From contig DASWMP010000243.1 in NCBI GenBank assembly GCA_036399695.1, positions 1-27,438 on the forward strand: a stretch of DNA of 27,438 nucleotides, in the 5' to 3' direction. The DNA is from DASVEE01 sp036399695. GTDB lineage: Bacteria; Acidobacteriota; Thermoanaerobaculia; Gp7-AA8. The notes under the pieces were generated by a model. The model did not search any database, had not been told where the DNA came from, and saw only the letters and a list, made by a program, of their open reading frames with translations. Positions within the stretch are counted from its first letter, which is position 1. Each line of letters starts with the position of its first letter. A program made the translations under genes and the position numbers. Positions 1-7,132 of the stretch are shown in pieces.

Positions 1-57
1 GCGGCTGTAAGAAAGCGGCAGCTGGTGAAGCGTCGCTGCCGCACTCCAAACCCGGCG

Positions 58-135
58 CGGATGGGACCCATGAACCCCCCATCTGTGTCCCCCATCTGTC
101 CTATCTGTCCAATAGGTCCCATCGTTCTCCCGCCC
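58..135. repeat. Tandem short GGGACC/CCCAT repeat, related to 20871-20922
   Basis: The stretch is built from short degenerate units of the type CCCATCTGTC and TAGGTCCCATC. Its reverse complement resembles 20871-20922, which shares GAGAACGATGGGACCTAT. It lies inside an upstream extension of the reading frame of the next gene, where it would encode a Pro/Ile/Cys-rich low-complexity tract. This is one reason for placing that gene's start further downstream. Confidence 0.6.
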
Positions 136-173
136 GACACGCCCAACTCCGTCCTTAACCGCTCAATCCGTGT

Positions 174-179
174 TAAAAC
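174..179 (+). promoter_or_regulatory. Putative -10 element (TAAAAC), leaderless start
   Basis: TAAAAC matches the -10 consensus at four of six positions and sits exactly 7 nt before the GTG at 187. No Shine-Dalgarno sequence precedes that GTG and no convincing -35 is visible. It is weak alone but matches the spacing seen at 7120, 10649, 12280 and 16454. Confidence 0.35.
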
Positions 180-186
180 TAACACC

Positions 187-1110
187 GTGCCGCTTCCGAC
201 CAGAACCACCGTTCAGGACGCCCAGAAGCTCTGCTCATTCCTGATCCGAAAGCCGAACGGCGCCCACCTCGATGAAGCCAAAGGCATCGTAGGAGAGAAG
301 TTAACCGAGCCTCGCAGGGTGCACGCTCTTCGTTACTGGGGGCTCCTGGAGCCCACCGAGCCGCTCAAAGTGACGGCTCTCGGTCGTAGATTCGCCGTTA
401 ACGAGAACGGTTCTGGCAAATCTGCTTTAGGCGAATCGCTGCATTCGGTCAAAGAGTATGCGGCGGTATTAGAGCGAGCTGGCCATCAGGATATGGCGTC
501 AATGACGGCGAGTGACGTGACCGCTCATTGGAGGGCGTTCTTTCGGGAGGAGACCTCCGCCAGTGACGAGATCGCCAACGAGCAGGCCATCACGTTTTTC
601 CAGTTCATCCAGGCGGCTGGCCTCGGTCAGATGATCATCGGCCGGCGTGGTGCGCCGACGCGTTTCGTGTTCGATCGGGACGCGCTGCAGGCGTTCCTGG
701 CCGGCGAGAAGCCGCCGGCGCCGGTGCCGCAGCACCAGCAGCGTCCCGTGGACCACGGGGCGTCACGGCCGATTCTGGTGCTGCACGGCGCCGACCGCGA
801 GGCCTCGGCGCGGGTGGAGCGGCTGCTCGAGCAGTTCCGGATTCCGCATCGCGTGGCGCTCGCGCAGGGCGAGCCCGGAGCACCGATCGACGGTTCGGTG
901 CGCGAGGCGCTCGAGAGCTGTGGCGCCGCGATCGTCGTTCTGACGCGCGCCGACCAGGACCGCGACGCCGTCCTGATCGCCCTCGGCGCCGCCACGTACG
1001 TCTACGCCACGAGAGTCGTCGTTCTGAGCGAGGAAGACACGCATCCCGAGAGGGGCGTCGAAGTGTTCCAGCGATTGATCGCGCTTGGGATCGTCCGGCT
1101 GGTCGTCTGA
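187..1110 (+). CDS. Winged-helix protein with C-terminal TIR-like (Pycsar/CAP12-type) domain
   Basis: This 307-residue protein has no firm known function. Residues 8-71 look like a winged helix (Leu-rich helices followed by VTALGRRF). Residues 80-150 form a helical segment with the LY/FFR pattern of DUF5343-like proteins. A Pro/Gln linker follows at about 175-193. Residues 194-307 alternate beta strands and helices (RPILVLHGADREA, AAIVVLTRAD, RVVVLSEED), resembling the TIR-like nucleotide-binding domain PF10137. In that family a Glu precedes the LG of a conserved ELGY motif; here the equivalent reads LIALG, so the putative NAD-cleaving glutamate appears absent. A binding or regulatory role is therefore more likely than NADase. 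The open frame extends upstream to 25, but that part translates an intergenic repeat, so GTG 187, preceded by a -10-like element, is preferred. It stands alone upstream of lptFG, and no cyclase or other defence gene is adjacent. Domain assignments are by eye. Confidence 0.55.
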   Translation: MPLPTRTTVQDAQKLCSFLIRKPNGAHLDEAKGIVGEKLTEPRRVHALRYWGLLEPTEPLKVTALGRRFAVNENGSGKSALGESLHSVKEYAAVLERAGHQDMASMTASDVTAHWRAFFREETSASDEIANEQAITFFQFIQAAGLGQMIIGRRGAPTRFVFDRDALQAFLAGEKPPAPVPQHQQRPVDHGASRPILVLHGADREASARVERLLEQFRIPHRVALAQGEPGAPIDGSVREALESCGAAIVVLTRADQDRDAVLIALGAATYVYATRVVVLSEEDTHPERGVEVFQRLIALGIVRLVV

Positions 1111-1243
1111 GAGAGAGGCAAAGGCAGGAGCGGGTTCCGCACCCGTGTCATCGTTTAACATAATCTCTCTTAATAGACGCTGTGGATATTCTCATTCTCG
1201 CGAAAGCGCCATGGGTACGGAACGAGCACCACGGCCACGCGGT

Positions 1244-1249
1244 TACAAT
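1244..1249 (+). promoter_or_regulatory. Putative -10 element (TACAAT) of lptFG
   Basis: TACAAT differs from the consensus at one base and lies 10 nt before ATG 1260. That leaves a leader of a few bases at most and no Shine-Dalgarno sequence. No clear -35 hexamer is present at 16-18 nt. Confidence 0.45.
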
Positions 1250-1259
1250 CGCCGACCGC

Positions 1260-3707
1260 ATGAGCATCCTCACGCGTTACATCTTCAAAGAGATGCTTGG
1301 CCCGACCTTCCTCGGGTTCGGCTTCTACACGTTCATCATCCTGACGCAGCAGCTCTTCGACATGGCCGGCCTGATCATCCGCCGGTCGCTGCCGGGTGCG
1401 ATCGTTGGCAAGCTGCTGCTCTGGTCGCTCCCGCACATCATCGTCCTCACGGTGCCGATGTCGCTGCTCTTCGGCATCCTGATCGCCGTCGGCCGGCTGT
1501 CCTCGGACTCGGAAATCATCGCCATGCGGGCGCTCGGGCTGTCGACGCGCACCATCTACCGTCCGGTTTTCCTCTTCAGTTTCCTGATCTTCCTCCTCAG
1601 CCTGTACCTGATGAACTACGTCACGCCTCGCGGCAACGCGCAGTTCCAGACCCTCAAGGCCGAGATCATCACGTCGTCGGCGGAGAAAGAAGTCAAACCG
1701 CGGATCTTCTTCGACCAGTACGCGAACGTGATGATTTACGTGAACGATGTCGACGCCGAGACCGGCCGCTGGCGCGGCGTGTTCGTGGCGGACCACCGCA
1801 GCTCGGACGACGAGCCGACGCAGGCCACGACCGCTCAGGACCTCGCCGACCAGACACCGACCGACCCCTCGGCCGAGGACGACGGCGCCATCGGGACATT
1901 CGGTTCAGGCGACGGCCAGCGGATCATCGTCGCCGAAAGCGGCAACCTCACGGTCTCGCCGCCCGACGCCAAGGGCGAACGGCAGATCTGGATGAACCTG
2001 CGGGATGCCCAGAACCACACCTGGGACCCGAGCAAGCCGGAGCGTTACGACCTGACGTCGAACGCCTCCCAGCGCATCCTGCTCCCGACCATCGGCGAAA
2101 ACGACGACAACGGCAACAAGCTGGCGCGGTCGTTCCGCGAAATGGAGCTCCCCGAGCTCATCCAGCAGCAACGCGAGCTCCGCCACAGCCGCGACCAGGT
2201 CAACTACAACAAGGCGCGGATCGAGATCCACAAGAAGTTCGCCATCCCGTTCGCCTGCATCGCCTTCGGCGTGCTCGGGCTGCCGCTCGGCATCACGAAC
2301 CGCCGCGGCGGTAAAAGCTCAGGTTTCTCTTTAAGTATTGCGATCATCGTCATCTATTACGTGCTGATCAACAACGGCGAGCAGCTCGCCGCCAATGGGA
2401 AGATCCATCCGGCCCTCGGCATGTGGGGCGGCAACATCCTCCTGCTGATCGCCGGCATCTATCTCTCGATCCGGGCGAACCGCGACGCCGGGACGCAGAC
2501 CGAGGGCGGTCTCCTCGCCCGCCTGATCACGCGAGTCATCCGGCTGTTCCGGCGGCGCAGGAACGTCTCGTCGACGAACGTCGAGGACGAGCCGAGTGTC
2601 CTCAACCGGCTCGACATCACCTTCCCGAACATCCTGGACCGCTACATCCTGCGGGAGTTCTCGAAGGTCCTGGCGCTGGTGCTCGTCTCGGTCGTGGCGC
2701 TCTTCGTCATCATCGACTACACCGAGATCGCCCGAGACGTCCGGGCGAACAACGTCGCCTTCAACACGATCTTCGCCTACTACCGGTTCCACATCTTCCA
2801 GGTGCTGCACATGACGCTGCCGATCTCGGTGCTGGTGGCGACGCTCGTCACCTTCGGCATGCTGGCGAAGAACAACGAGCTGACGGCCATCAAGTCGGGC
2901 GGCGTCTCGCTGTTCCGGGTGGCCCTGCCGATCATCGCCGTGGCCGCGGTCATCAGCGTGCTCGCCTACTTCATCCTCGACTTCGTCCTGCCGTACTCGA
3001 ACGAACGGGTGGCCCGGCTCAAACGGCGCATCGAAGGAAAGACTCCGATCACGGCGTCCGCGCAGCAGAAGCTCTGGTTCCTCGGCAAGGGGCGTTACAT
3101 CATCAATTTCCTGTCGTACGACCACGACACGAAGACGCTTTCGCAGGTCCAGATCTTCGAGTACGCGCCCTCCGACTTCCACCTGACGCGGCGCGTTTAC
3201 GCCAACCGGGCCCGCTGGAACGGCAAGCAGTGGGAGTTCCAGGACGGCTGGATCCGCTCGATCCTCAACGACAGCAGCACGACATACACGCCGATCCGCC
3301 AGCCGATCGCGTTGCAGTACGCGGAGACGCCGGAGGACTTTTCGGCCGAGGTCAAGTCGCCGGACCAGATGACCTTCCGGGAGCTGCGGCGCTACATCGC
3401 CACGGTGAAGAACGCCGGCTATTCGGCGGACGACCTGTCGGTCAAGCTGTACACGAAGACCTCGTGGCCGGCCATCAGCATGGTCATGGCGCTGATCGCG
3501 TTGCCCTTCGCCTTCCGCGTCGGTAAACGTGGGGCCTTGTACGGGATCGGGATCGCGCTGGTGCTCGGGATCACGTACACGCTGATCTTCGGCGTGATCA
3601 CGAAGTTCGGCGAAGTCGGCAACCTGCCGCCGATGCTCTCGGCGTGGAGCGCGAACATCCTCTTCGCGATCGCCGCCGTGTACATGTTCCTGCACGTCGA
3701 GACGTAG
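1260..3707 (+). CDS. lptFG: LptF-LptG fused LPS export permease
   Basis: This protein (815 aa) carries two complete YjgP/YjgQ permease halves in one chain and should form the membrane part of the LptB2FG machine that extracts lipopolysaccharide from the inner membrane. Half one (about 1-430) starts with RYIFKEMLGPTFLGF and has three N-terminal helices, a periplasmic jellyroll and three C-terminal helices. Half two (about 460-815) repeats the plan, starting LDRYILREFSKVL. The LptB-coupling segments are visible in both: DSEIIAMRALGLS (83-95) and NELTAIKSGGVS. The first jellyroll has an acidic Asp/Thr-rich insert (about 181-221). A basic, cytoplasmic linker (RLFRRRRN) joins the halves. LptF and LptG are separate proteins of about 360 aa in Escherichia coli. 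The frame opens at 1182, but the family begins at the MSILTRYIF methionine, so ATG 1260 is chosen. No lptB is present in the window. Assignment is secure from sequence. Confidence 0.93.
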   Translation: MSILTRYIFKEMLGPTFLGFGFYTFIILTQQLFDMAGLIIRRSLPGAIVGKLLLWSLPHIIVLTVPMSLLFGILIAVGRLSSDSEIIAMRALGLSTRTIYRPVFLFSFLIFLLSLYLMNYVTPRGNAQFQTLKAEIITSSAEKEVKPRIFFDQYANVMIYVNDVDAETGRWRGVFVADHRSSDDEPTQATTAQDLADQTPTDPSAEDDGAIGTFGSGDGQRIIVAESGNLTVSPPDAKGERQIWMNLRDAQNHTWDPSKPERYDLTSNASQRILLPTIGENDDNGNKLARSFREMELPELIQQQRELRHSRDQVNYNKARIEIHKKFAIPFACIAFGVLGLPLGITNRRGGKSSGFSLSIAIIVIYYVLINNGEQLAANGKIHPALGMWGGNILLLIAGIYLSIRANRDAGTQTEGGLLARLITRVIRLFRRRRNVSSTNVEDEPSVLNRLDITFPNILDRYILREFSKVLALVLVSVVALFVIIDYTEIARDVRANNVAFNTIFAYYRFHIFQVLHMTLPISVLVATLVTFGMLAKNNELTAIKSGGVSLFRVALPIIAVAAVISVLAYFILDFVLPYSNERVARLKRRIEGKTPITASAQQKLWFLGKGRYIINFLSYDHDTKTLSQVQIFEYAPSDFHLTRRVYANRARWNGKQWEFQDGWIRSILNDSSTTYTPIRQPIALQYAETPEDFSAEVKSPDQMTFRELRRYIATVKNAGYSADDLSVKLYTKTSWPAISMVMALIALPFAFRVGKRGALYGIGIALVLGITYTLIFGVITKFGEVGNLPPMLSAWSANILFAIAAVYMFLHVET

Positions 3708-3727
3708 CTCCATTCCTCCAGAGAAGG

Positions 3728-3782
3728 GGCCGTTCGGGTGCACGGGACAGACAAGAGTGTCTGTCCCACATCTGAAGTTAAC
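3728..3782. repeat. Dispersed palindromic repeat, family A (GGGACAGACA hairpin)
   Basis: This 55-bp element is repeated in inverted orientation at 16622-16676 with one mismatch. Its core (3744-3767) is a perfect 10-bp stem GGGACAGACA / TGTCTGTCCC with an AGAG loop. It begins 20 nt after the lptFG stop codon. A further copy lies at 27348-27373 and a truncated one at 27423-27438. The stem could act as a transcript-end hairpin, but no T-run follows, so this is a REP-like repeat first. Confidence 0.85.
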
Positions 3783-3819
3783 GCCGTTGCGGCTTGCGCC
3801 CGCCGAGTTGGGTTGCCGG

Positions 3820-4198
3820 ACAGGCCAATTGAGTTTTGCGCTAACCAAATTGACTTCGGCGCTAACCAAATCGAGCTCCGCGGCAAGCAATTTGACTTCG
3901 GCGCTAACCAAATTGAGTTCGGCGCCAAGCAAATTGGCTTCCGCGCCAACCGAACTGACTTCGGCGCCAAGCATTGCTGATTTCGACGCCAATCAAGTTG
4001 GCTTCGGCGCCAACCAACTTGACTTCGGCGCCAACCAACTTGGCTTCCGCGCCAACCAACTTGGCTTCGACGCCAACCAATTTGACTTCGACGCCAACCA
4101 ACTTGGCTTCGACGCCAACCAAGTTGACTTCGACGCCAACCAAGCTGGCTTCCGCGCCAACCAAATCGACTTCCGCGCTAATCGAGTTGAGTTACGGG
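3820..4198. repeat. 21-bp minisatellite, 18 units
   Basis: Eighteen tandem units of 21 bp, with one unit of 22 bp, have the consensus CCAACCAANTTGRCTTCGRCG. Units alternate imperfectly between GACTTC and GGCTTC, hinting at a 42-bp higher-order unit. The first five units favour CTAACC and later ones CCAACC. Each unit contains the small palindrome CAANTTG and many contain GGCGCC. The extra base in unit 8 (near 3970) shifts the reading frame halfway, which argues against protein coding although most frames are stop-free. The array fills the gap between convergent lptFG and pckA. Its function is unknown. Confidence 0.9.
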
Positions 4199-4203
4199 AA
4201 ACA

Positions 4204-4231
4204 GAAAGCCCCGCGTTGCCGCGGGGCTTTC
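4204..4231 (-). terminator. Rho-independent terminator of pckA
   Basis: A perfect 12-bp stem (GAAAGCCCCGCG / CGCGGGGCTTTC) with a 4-nt loop is followed, on the minus strand, by TGTTTCCC. It lies 34 nt past the pckA stop codon. The T-rich side is on the minus strand, so it primarily serves pckA. It may also stop plus-strand read-through from lptFG and the minisatellite. Confidence 0.8.
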
Positions 4232-4264
4232 CGTGCTGCGGTAACCGTGGAGCCGTCCCGAGGA

Positions 4265-5866
4265 TTAGATCGCGGTGACGATCTCCTCCGAAAGCCCCTT
4301 CCACTTTCGGAGATACTCGCGGCGGTCCTTGTTGTACTTCTCGACGAGTTGTGCGTACTCGTCGAGCCTCCCCTGCCGCTCGTACATCTTTTTCGGCTGC
4401 AGGAAATCCATGTCGTCGATGCCCGGGACCTCGGTGGCGACCAGGTACCCGAAGTCCGGATCCTTTTCCCACTTGATCGTGCCCTCGGCGATCGCTTTCA
4501 CGACCGCGGACGAGTGCTGGATCTTGACCTTCTTGGAGCCTTCCTGCTTCCCGTCGCCGCCGATCGCGCCCGTGTTCATGAGGTAAACCTCCATCGGGCT
4601 GTCCTTCATGAGCTCATTCATCCGGTTGCCCTGGTAGGCGTGCAGCAGCGGGAAGAAGGGGTTCGTGCCGGGGACGCGCAGCGACTTGCCGGCTTCGGAG
4701 GCGCCGCCGGCGCTCGTGCCCTTCGTCTCGCCGAGCATGAAGTAAGCGGCGGCGAGCGGCCCTTCCAGCTTGGCCACGGCCGGGATGATGTTCTCGTTGC
4801 GGTTCAGGATCAGGAGGAAATCGACCTTCGTCACCTCGCGCGCGTCCGCGGCGCCGGCGATGTCGTCCATCCGGATGACGGCGCGGCCGTTCGGCGTGTA
4901 CGACGTATCGAAGTAATCGACCTTCCCTTCCTCGTTCTGGGAGACGTTCTCGAGGTAGGCGTGCGTCGAGGCGCAGGCGTCGAAGATCGTCGGCTCGTCC
5001 TTCGGGTTCAGGCCGAAGGTCTTGGCGAAGCAGCCGTTCTCGGTCGCGTAGACCTTGCCGCCCGGCATGAGGGCGCAGAAGTCGTCCTGCACCGGCTGGG
5101 AGTTGTTCTGCTTCGTGAACGTCGTCGTCGTCTTGCCGGTGCCGGAGAGGCCGACAATCAGGCCGACGCGCTTCTTGTCGCCGACCGGGATGACCTTGCA
5201 GCCGGCGTGGAGGGCCAGGCCGCCGCGCTCGTAAACGAGCTTGTTCCACATACGGAGGCCGCCCTTCTTCGACTCGCCGAAGTAATCGGAGTTGAAGACG
5301 CGGGTGATGTAGTTCTGCAGGTCGACGGCGATGAGGCGATCGTCCGGATAGCCTTCCGCCTTGAGGTTCGGCGTGTAGATGACCGTCACCTCGGGCTCGA
5401 ACGTCTCGAGCTCCTCGGCCGTGGCCGGGTAATAGAGGATGTGCTGCATGGCCGCGATGTTCGCGTTCGCCTTCTCGATGATCAGGCGCGCGGCGGTCCG
5501 GAAGCCGATGTCGTTGCCGATGTAGCCGTCGACGACCAGCATGTCGCGGGTGCGGATGTAGTCGTCCTGGAGCTTGCTGACGCGGGCGTACTCTTCGCGG
5601 GAGATCGTCTGATCGGAGTGCTGCTCGGGGGTATCGGTGGCGACGAACGTGGAGAGCTTGGAACGGGAGACGACGCGGGTCGCGACGTTCAGGTTGCCGA
5701 ATTCGGTGAGACGCGCATTCGGCATCTCCTCGGCGAAGCGGCGGAGGTCCGCCGGCGACGGGTTCCAGATCGTCGACTTCGGTTCGACCGGCAGGGTCTT
5801 CGTACGCGCGGCAGCCTTGGGGGGCTGATGGCCGGGCGTATTCGTAGCGGTCAGCAGTTCGCTCAT
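4265..5866 (-). CDS. pckA: Phosphoenolpyruvate carboxykinase (ATP type)
   Basis: The 533-aa cytosolic enzyme converts oxaloacetate and ATP to phosphoenolpyruvate, ADP and CO2, the entry step of gluconeogenesis. The P-loop GLSGTGKTTTT is at about 239-249. Upstream is DYFGESKKGGLRMWN (194-208), the family's Y-F-GE..KKG motif, and downstream the ENGCFAKT motif (276-283). The second nucleotide/metal segment reads QDDFCALMPGG instead of the usual GDDEHGW, so this is a divergent branch of the ATP-PEPCK family. The N-terminal 30 residues are Pro/Ala/Thr-rich and probably disordered. An AGAGGA Shine-Dalgarno sequence at 5872-5877 supports ATG 5866. A TAGAAT hexamer on the minus strand (5954-5959) could be a -10 with a leader of about 80 nt, but no -35 fits. 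It is divergent from the App1 gene and monocistronic, with its own terminator. Confidence 0.93.
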   Translation of the reverse strand: MSELLTATNTPGHQPPKAAARTKTLPVEPKSTIWNPSPADLRRFAEEMPNARLTEFGNLNVATRVVSRSKLSTFVATDTPEQHSDQTISREEYARVSKLQDDYIRTRDMLVVDGYIGNDIGFRTAARLIIEKANANIAAMQHILYYPATAEELETFEPEVTVIYTPNLKAEGYPDDRLIAVDLQNYITRVFNSDYFGESKKGGLRMWNKLVYERGGLALHAGCKVIPVGDKKRVGLIVGLSGTGKTTTTFTKQNNSQPVQDDFCALMPGGKVYATENGCFAKTFGLNPKDEPTIFDACASTHAYLENVSQNEEGKVDYFDTSYTPNGRAVIRMDDIAGAADAREVTKVDFLLILNRNENIIPAVAKLEGPLAAAYFMLGETKGTSAGGASEAGKSLRVPGTNPFFPLLHAYQGNRMNELMKDSPMEVYLMNTGAIGGDGKQEGSKKVKIQHSSAVVKAIAEGTIKWEKDPDFGYLVATEVPGIDDMDFLQPKKMYERQGRLDEYAQLVEKYNKDRREYLRKWKGLSEEIVTAI

Positions 5867-5991
5867 GAAGGTCCTCTTGGCTCGGAGTTAATGTTGGGTC
5901 ACGATCGACGCAAGGATCGCGCCGAGTACAGCCTTGGGGGTCGAGAGGCGGAAATTCTACACGATGTGATTTCGGCACAGCATCGGCAAAA

Positions 5992-7023
5992 ATGAGCGCC
6001 ATGGTTCGCAGTGTGGTGCATCGTTTTGCCGCCGGACTGGAGCGGGAGGTCGACCGTCGCAGGAGCCGGCGCTCCCCCGCCGAGACGCGGCTGGTCATCA
6101 ATCCTTACCGCGGTTTCGGCCGCGGACGTGAGCTCTTCGTCCATGGACGGGTCCTCGTCGAGAAAGCCATCACCCGCGCCACGGCGGCCGAGCCGGTCTG
6201 GCGCAACCTGCTCAACGCCTACCGCCGGTTTCTCTCCGCCGAAGTCGCCGGGATGCGCGTCGTGGCCCGCTACCAGGACGCCGTCCTCGAAGGGATGACG
6301 GACGACGAGGGGCACTTCCAGATCCGGCTCGAGCCGACGCAGGTCACCGAGTCGCTGTGGCACGACGTGATCGTCGAGCTGCCCGGGACGGACATCCAGG
6401 CGAAGGCACCGGTCCTCGTCCCCCGGGCGACGGCCACGTTCGGGATCATCAGCGACATCGACGACACGATCGTCCAGACCGGCGCCACCAGCCTCCTGAA
6501 GATGGCCCGCTCGGTCCTCCTGCAGAACGCCGCCTCACGGTTGCCGTTCGAAGGCGTGGCCGAGCTCTATCGCGCACTCCACGCGGAGCGGAATCCGATC
6601 TTCTACGTCTCCAGCAGCCCCTGGAACCTGCACGACCTGATCGAGGACTTCATCCAGTTGCAGGGCATCCCTCCCGGGCCGCTCCGCCTCCAGGACTGGG
6701 GCGTCGACGACGTCAAACTGATCTACGAGCCCCACACCACCCACAAGCTCGAAGAGATCCGCCGCATCCTTGATTATTACGCCGGCCTGCCGTTCGTCCT
6801 GATCGGCGACAGCGGCCAGCACGACCCGGAGATCTACCTGGACGTGATCCGCGCCTACCCCGGCCGCATCCGCGCCGCCTTCATCCGCGACGTGACGCAC
6901 GACCTGCGGGATAAGGCCGTGGCCCAGATCATCGCCGACGCCAAGAGCCTGGGGGTGGAGATGCTGTATGTGGGGAGCTCCGCGGAGGCTATGACGCACG
7001 CGGGGCGTTTGGGGCTGGTGTAA
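5992..7023 (+). CDS. App1-type phosphatidate phosphatase (DUF2183) domain protein
   Basis: The 343-aa protein has a C-terminal domain like the catalytic domain of yeast App1, a HAD-like lipid phosphatase. The nucleophile motif is DIDDTIVQTG (155-164), with D155 and D157 as expected catalytic acids. YVSSSPWN (205-212) supplies the second motif. GDSGQHDPEIY (272-282) supplies the acidic fourth motif, and K242 or K252 could be the motif III lysine. Residues 35-145 form a beta-rich N-terminal domain (NPYRGFG, LFVHGRVL, DDEGHFQI), typical of the bacterial relatives. No signal peptide or membrane helix is evident. The likely role is dephosphorylation of a phospholipid or similar phosphate, but the bacterial substrate is not known. 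ATG 5992 or ATG 6001 could be used and neither has a good Shine-Dalgarno sequence. The stop codon overlaps a palindromic repeat that separates it from panE. Confidence 0.85.
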   Translation: MSAMVRSVVHRFAAGLEREVDRRRSRRSPAETRLVINPYRGFGRGRELFVHGRVLVEKAITRATAAEPVWRNLLNAYRRFLSAEVAGMRVVARYQDAVLEGMTDDEGHFQIRLEPTQVTESLWHDVIVELPGTDIQAKAPVLVPRATATFGIISDIDDTIVQTGATSLLKMARSVLLQNAASRLPFEGVAELYRALHAERNPIFYVSSSPWNLHDLIEDFIQLQGIPPGPLRLQDWGVDDVKLIYEPHTTHKLEEIRRILDYYAGLPFVLIGDSGQHDPEIYLDVIRAYPGRIRAAFIRDVTHDLRDKAVAQIIADAKSLGVEMLYVGSSAEAMTHAGRLGLV

Positions 7024-7108
7024 ATCTCGGAGTGCGGTGGCGAACGAACGCCACCGCTCTGGTACACGTGTAAAACAGCGGTGGCGTGCGCCACCGCACT
7101 CCGAGATT
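7023..7108. repeat. Palindromic repeat, family B (AATCTCGGAGTGCGGTGGCG arms)
   Basis: Perfect 20-bp inverted arms at 7023-7042 and 7089-7108 flank a core with further GCGGTGGCG/CGCCACCGC inverted pairs, so it can fold as one long cruciform or two nested hairpins. A second copy is at 16473-16530 and a half copy at 27294-27312. It starts within the stop codon of the App1 gene and may limit read-through into panE. Confidence 0.85.
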
Positions 7109-7119
7109 AGATGCGGCTT

Positions 7120-7125
7120 TAGAAT
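7120..7125 (+). promoter_or_regulatory. Putative -10 element (TAGAAT) of panE
   Basis: TAGAAT, one base from consensus, lies exactly 7 nt before ATG 7133, which would place transcription start at or next to the start codon. An earlier in-frame ATG at 7124 overlaps the hexamer itself and is disfavoured. Confidence 0.5.
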
Positions 7126-7132
7126 GCGCGGC

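Noticed and set aside
1..186. Extended N-terminus for the first gene starting at 25
   Set aside because: The extra 54 codons translate the short tandem repeat, are Pro/Ile/Cys-rich, and have no Shine-Dalgarno sequence; GTG 187 fits the domain start.
2331..3992. 553-codon minus-strand frame antisense to lptFG
   Set aside because: Stop-free because of high GC and the 21-bp repeat; the opposite strand encodes conserved membrane protein sequence.
3904..4164. 86-codon minus-strand frame of LVGVEVK-type heptads (coiled-coil-like)
   Set aside because: It is the translation of the 21-bp repeat; the extra base in unit 8 breaks the heptad frame, and there is no start signal of quality. Kept as a minisatellite only.
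3820..4198. CRISPR-like regular array
   Set aside because: Units are contiguous 21-bp repeats without unique spacers, and no cas gene is present.
3974..5995. 673-codon plus-strand open frame across the minisatellite and antisense to pckA
   Set aside because: It is the antisense of a secure PEP carboxykinase gene plus repeat sequence; its translation is charged low-complexity Asp/Val/Leu-rich text with no family.
4614..6101. 495-codon minus-strand frame overlapping pckA
   Set aside because: Frame-shifted reading of pckA giving Arg/Pro-rich text; the frame of 4265-5866 has all PEPCK motifs.
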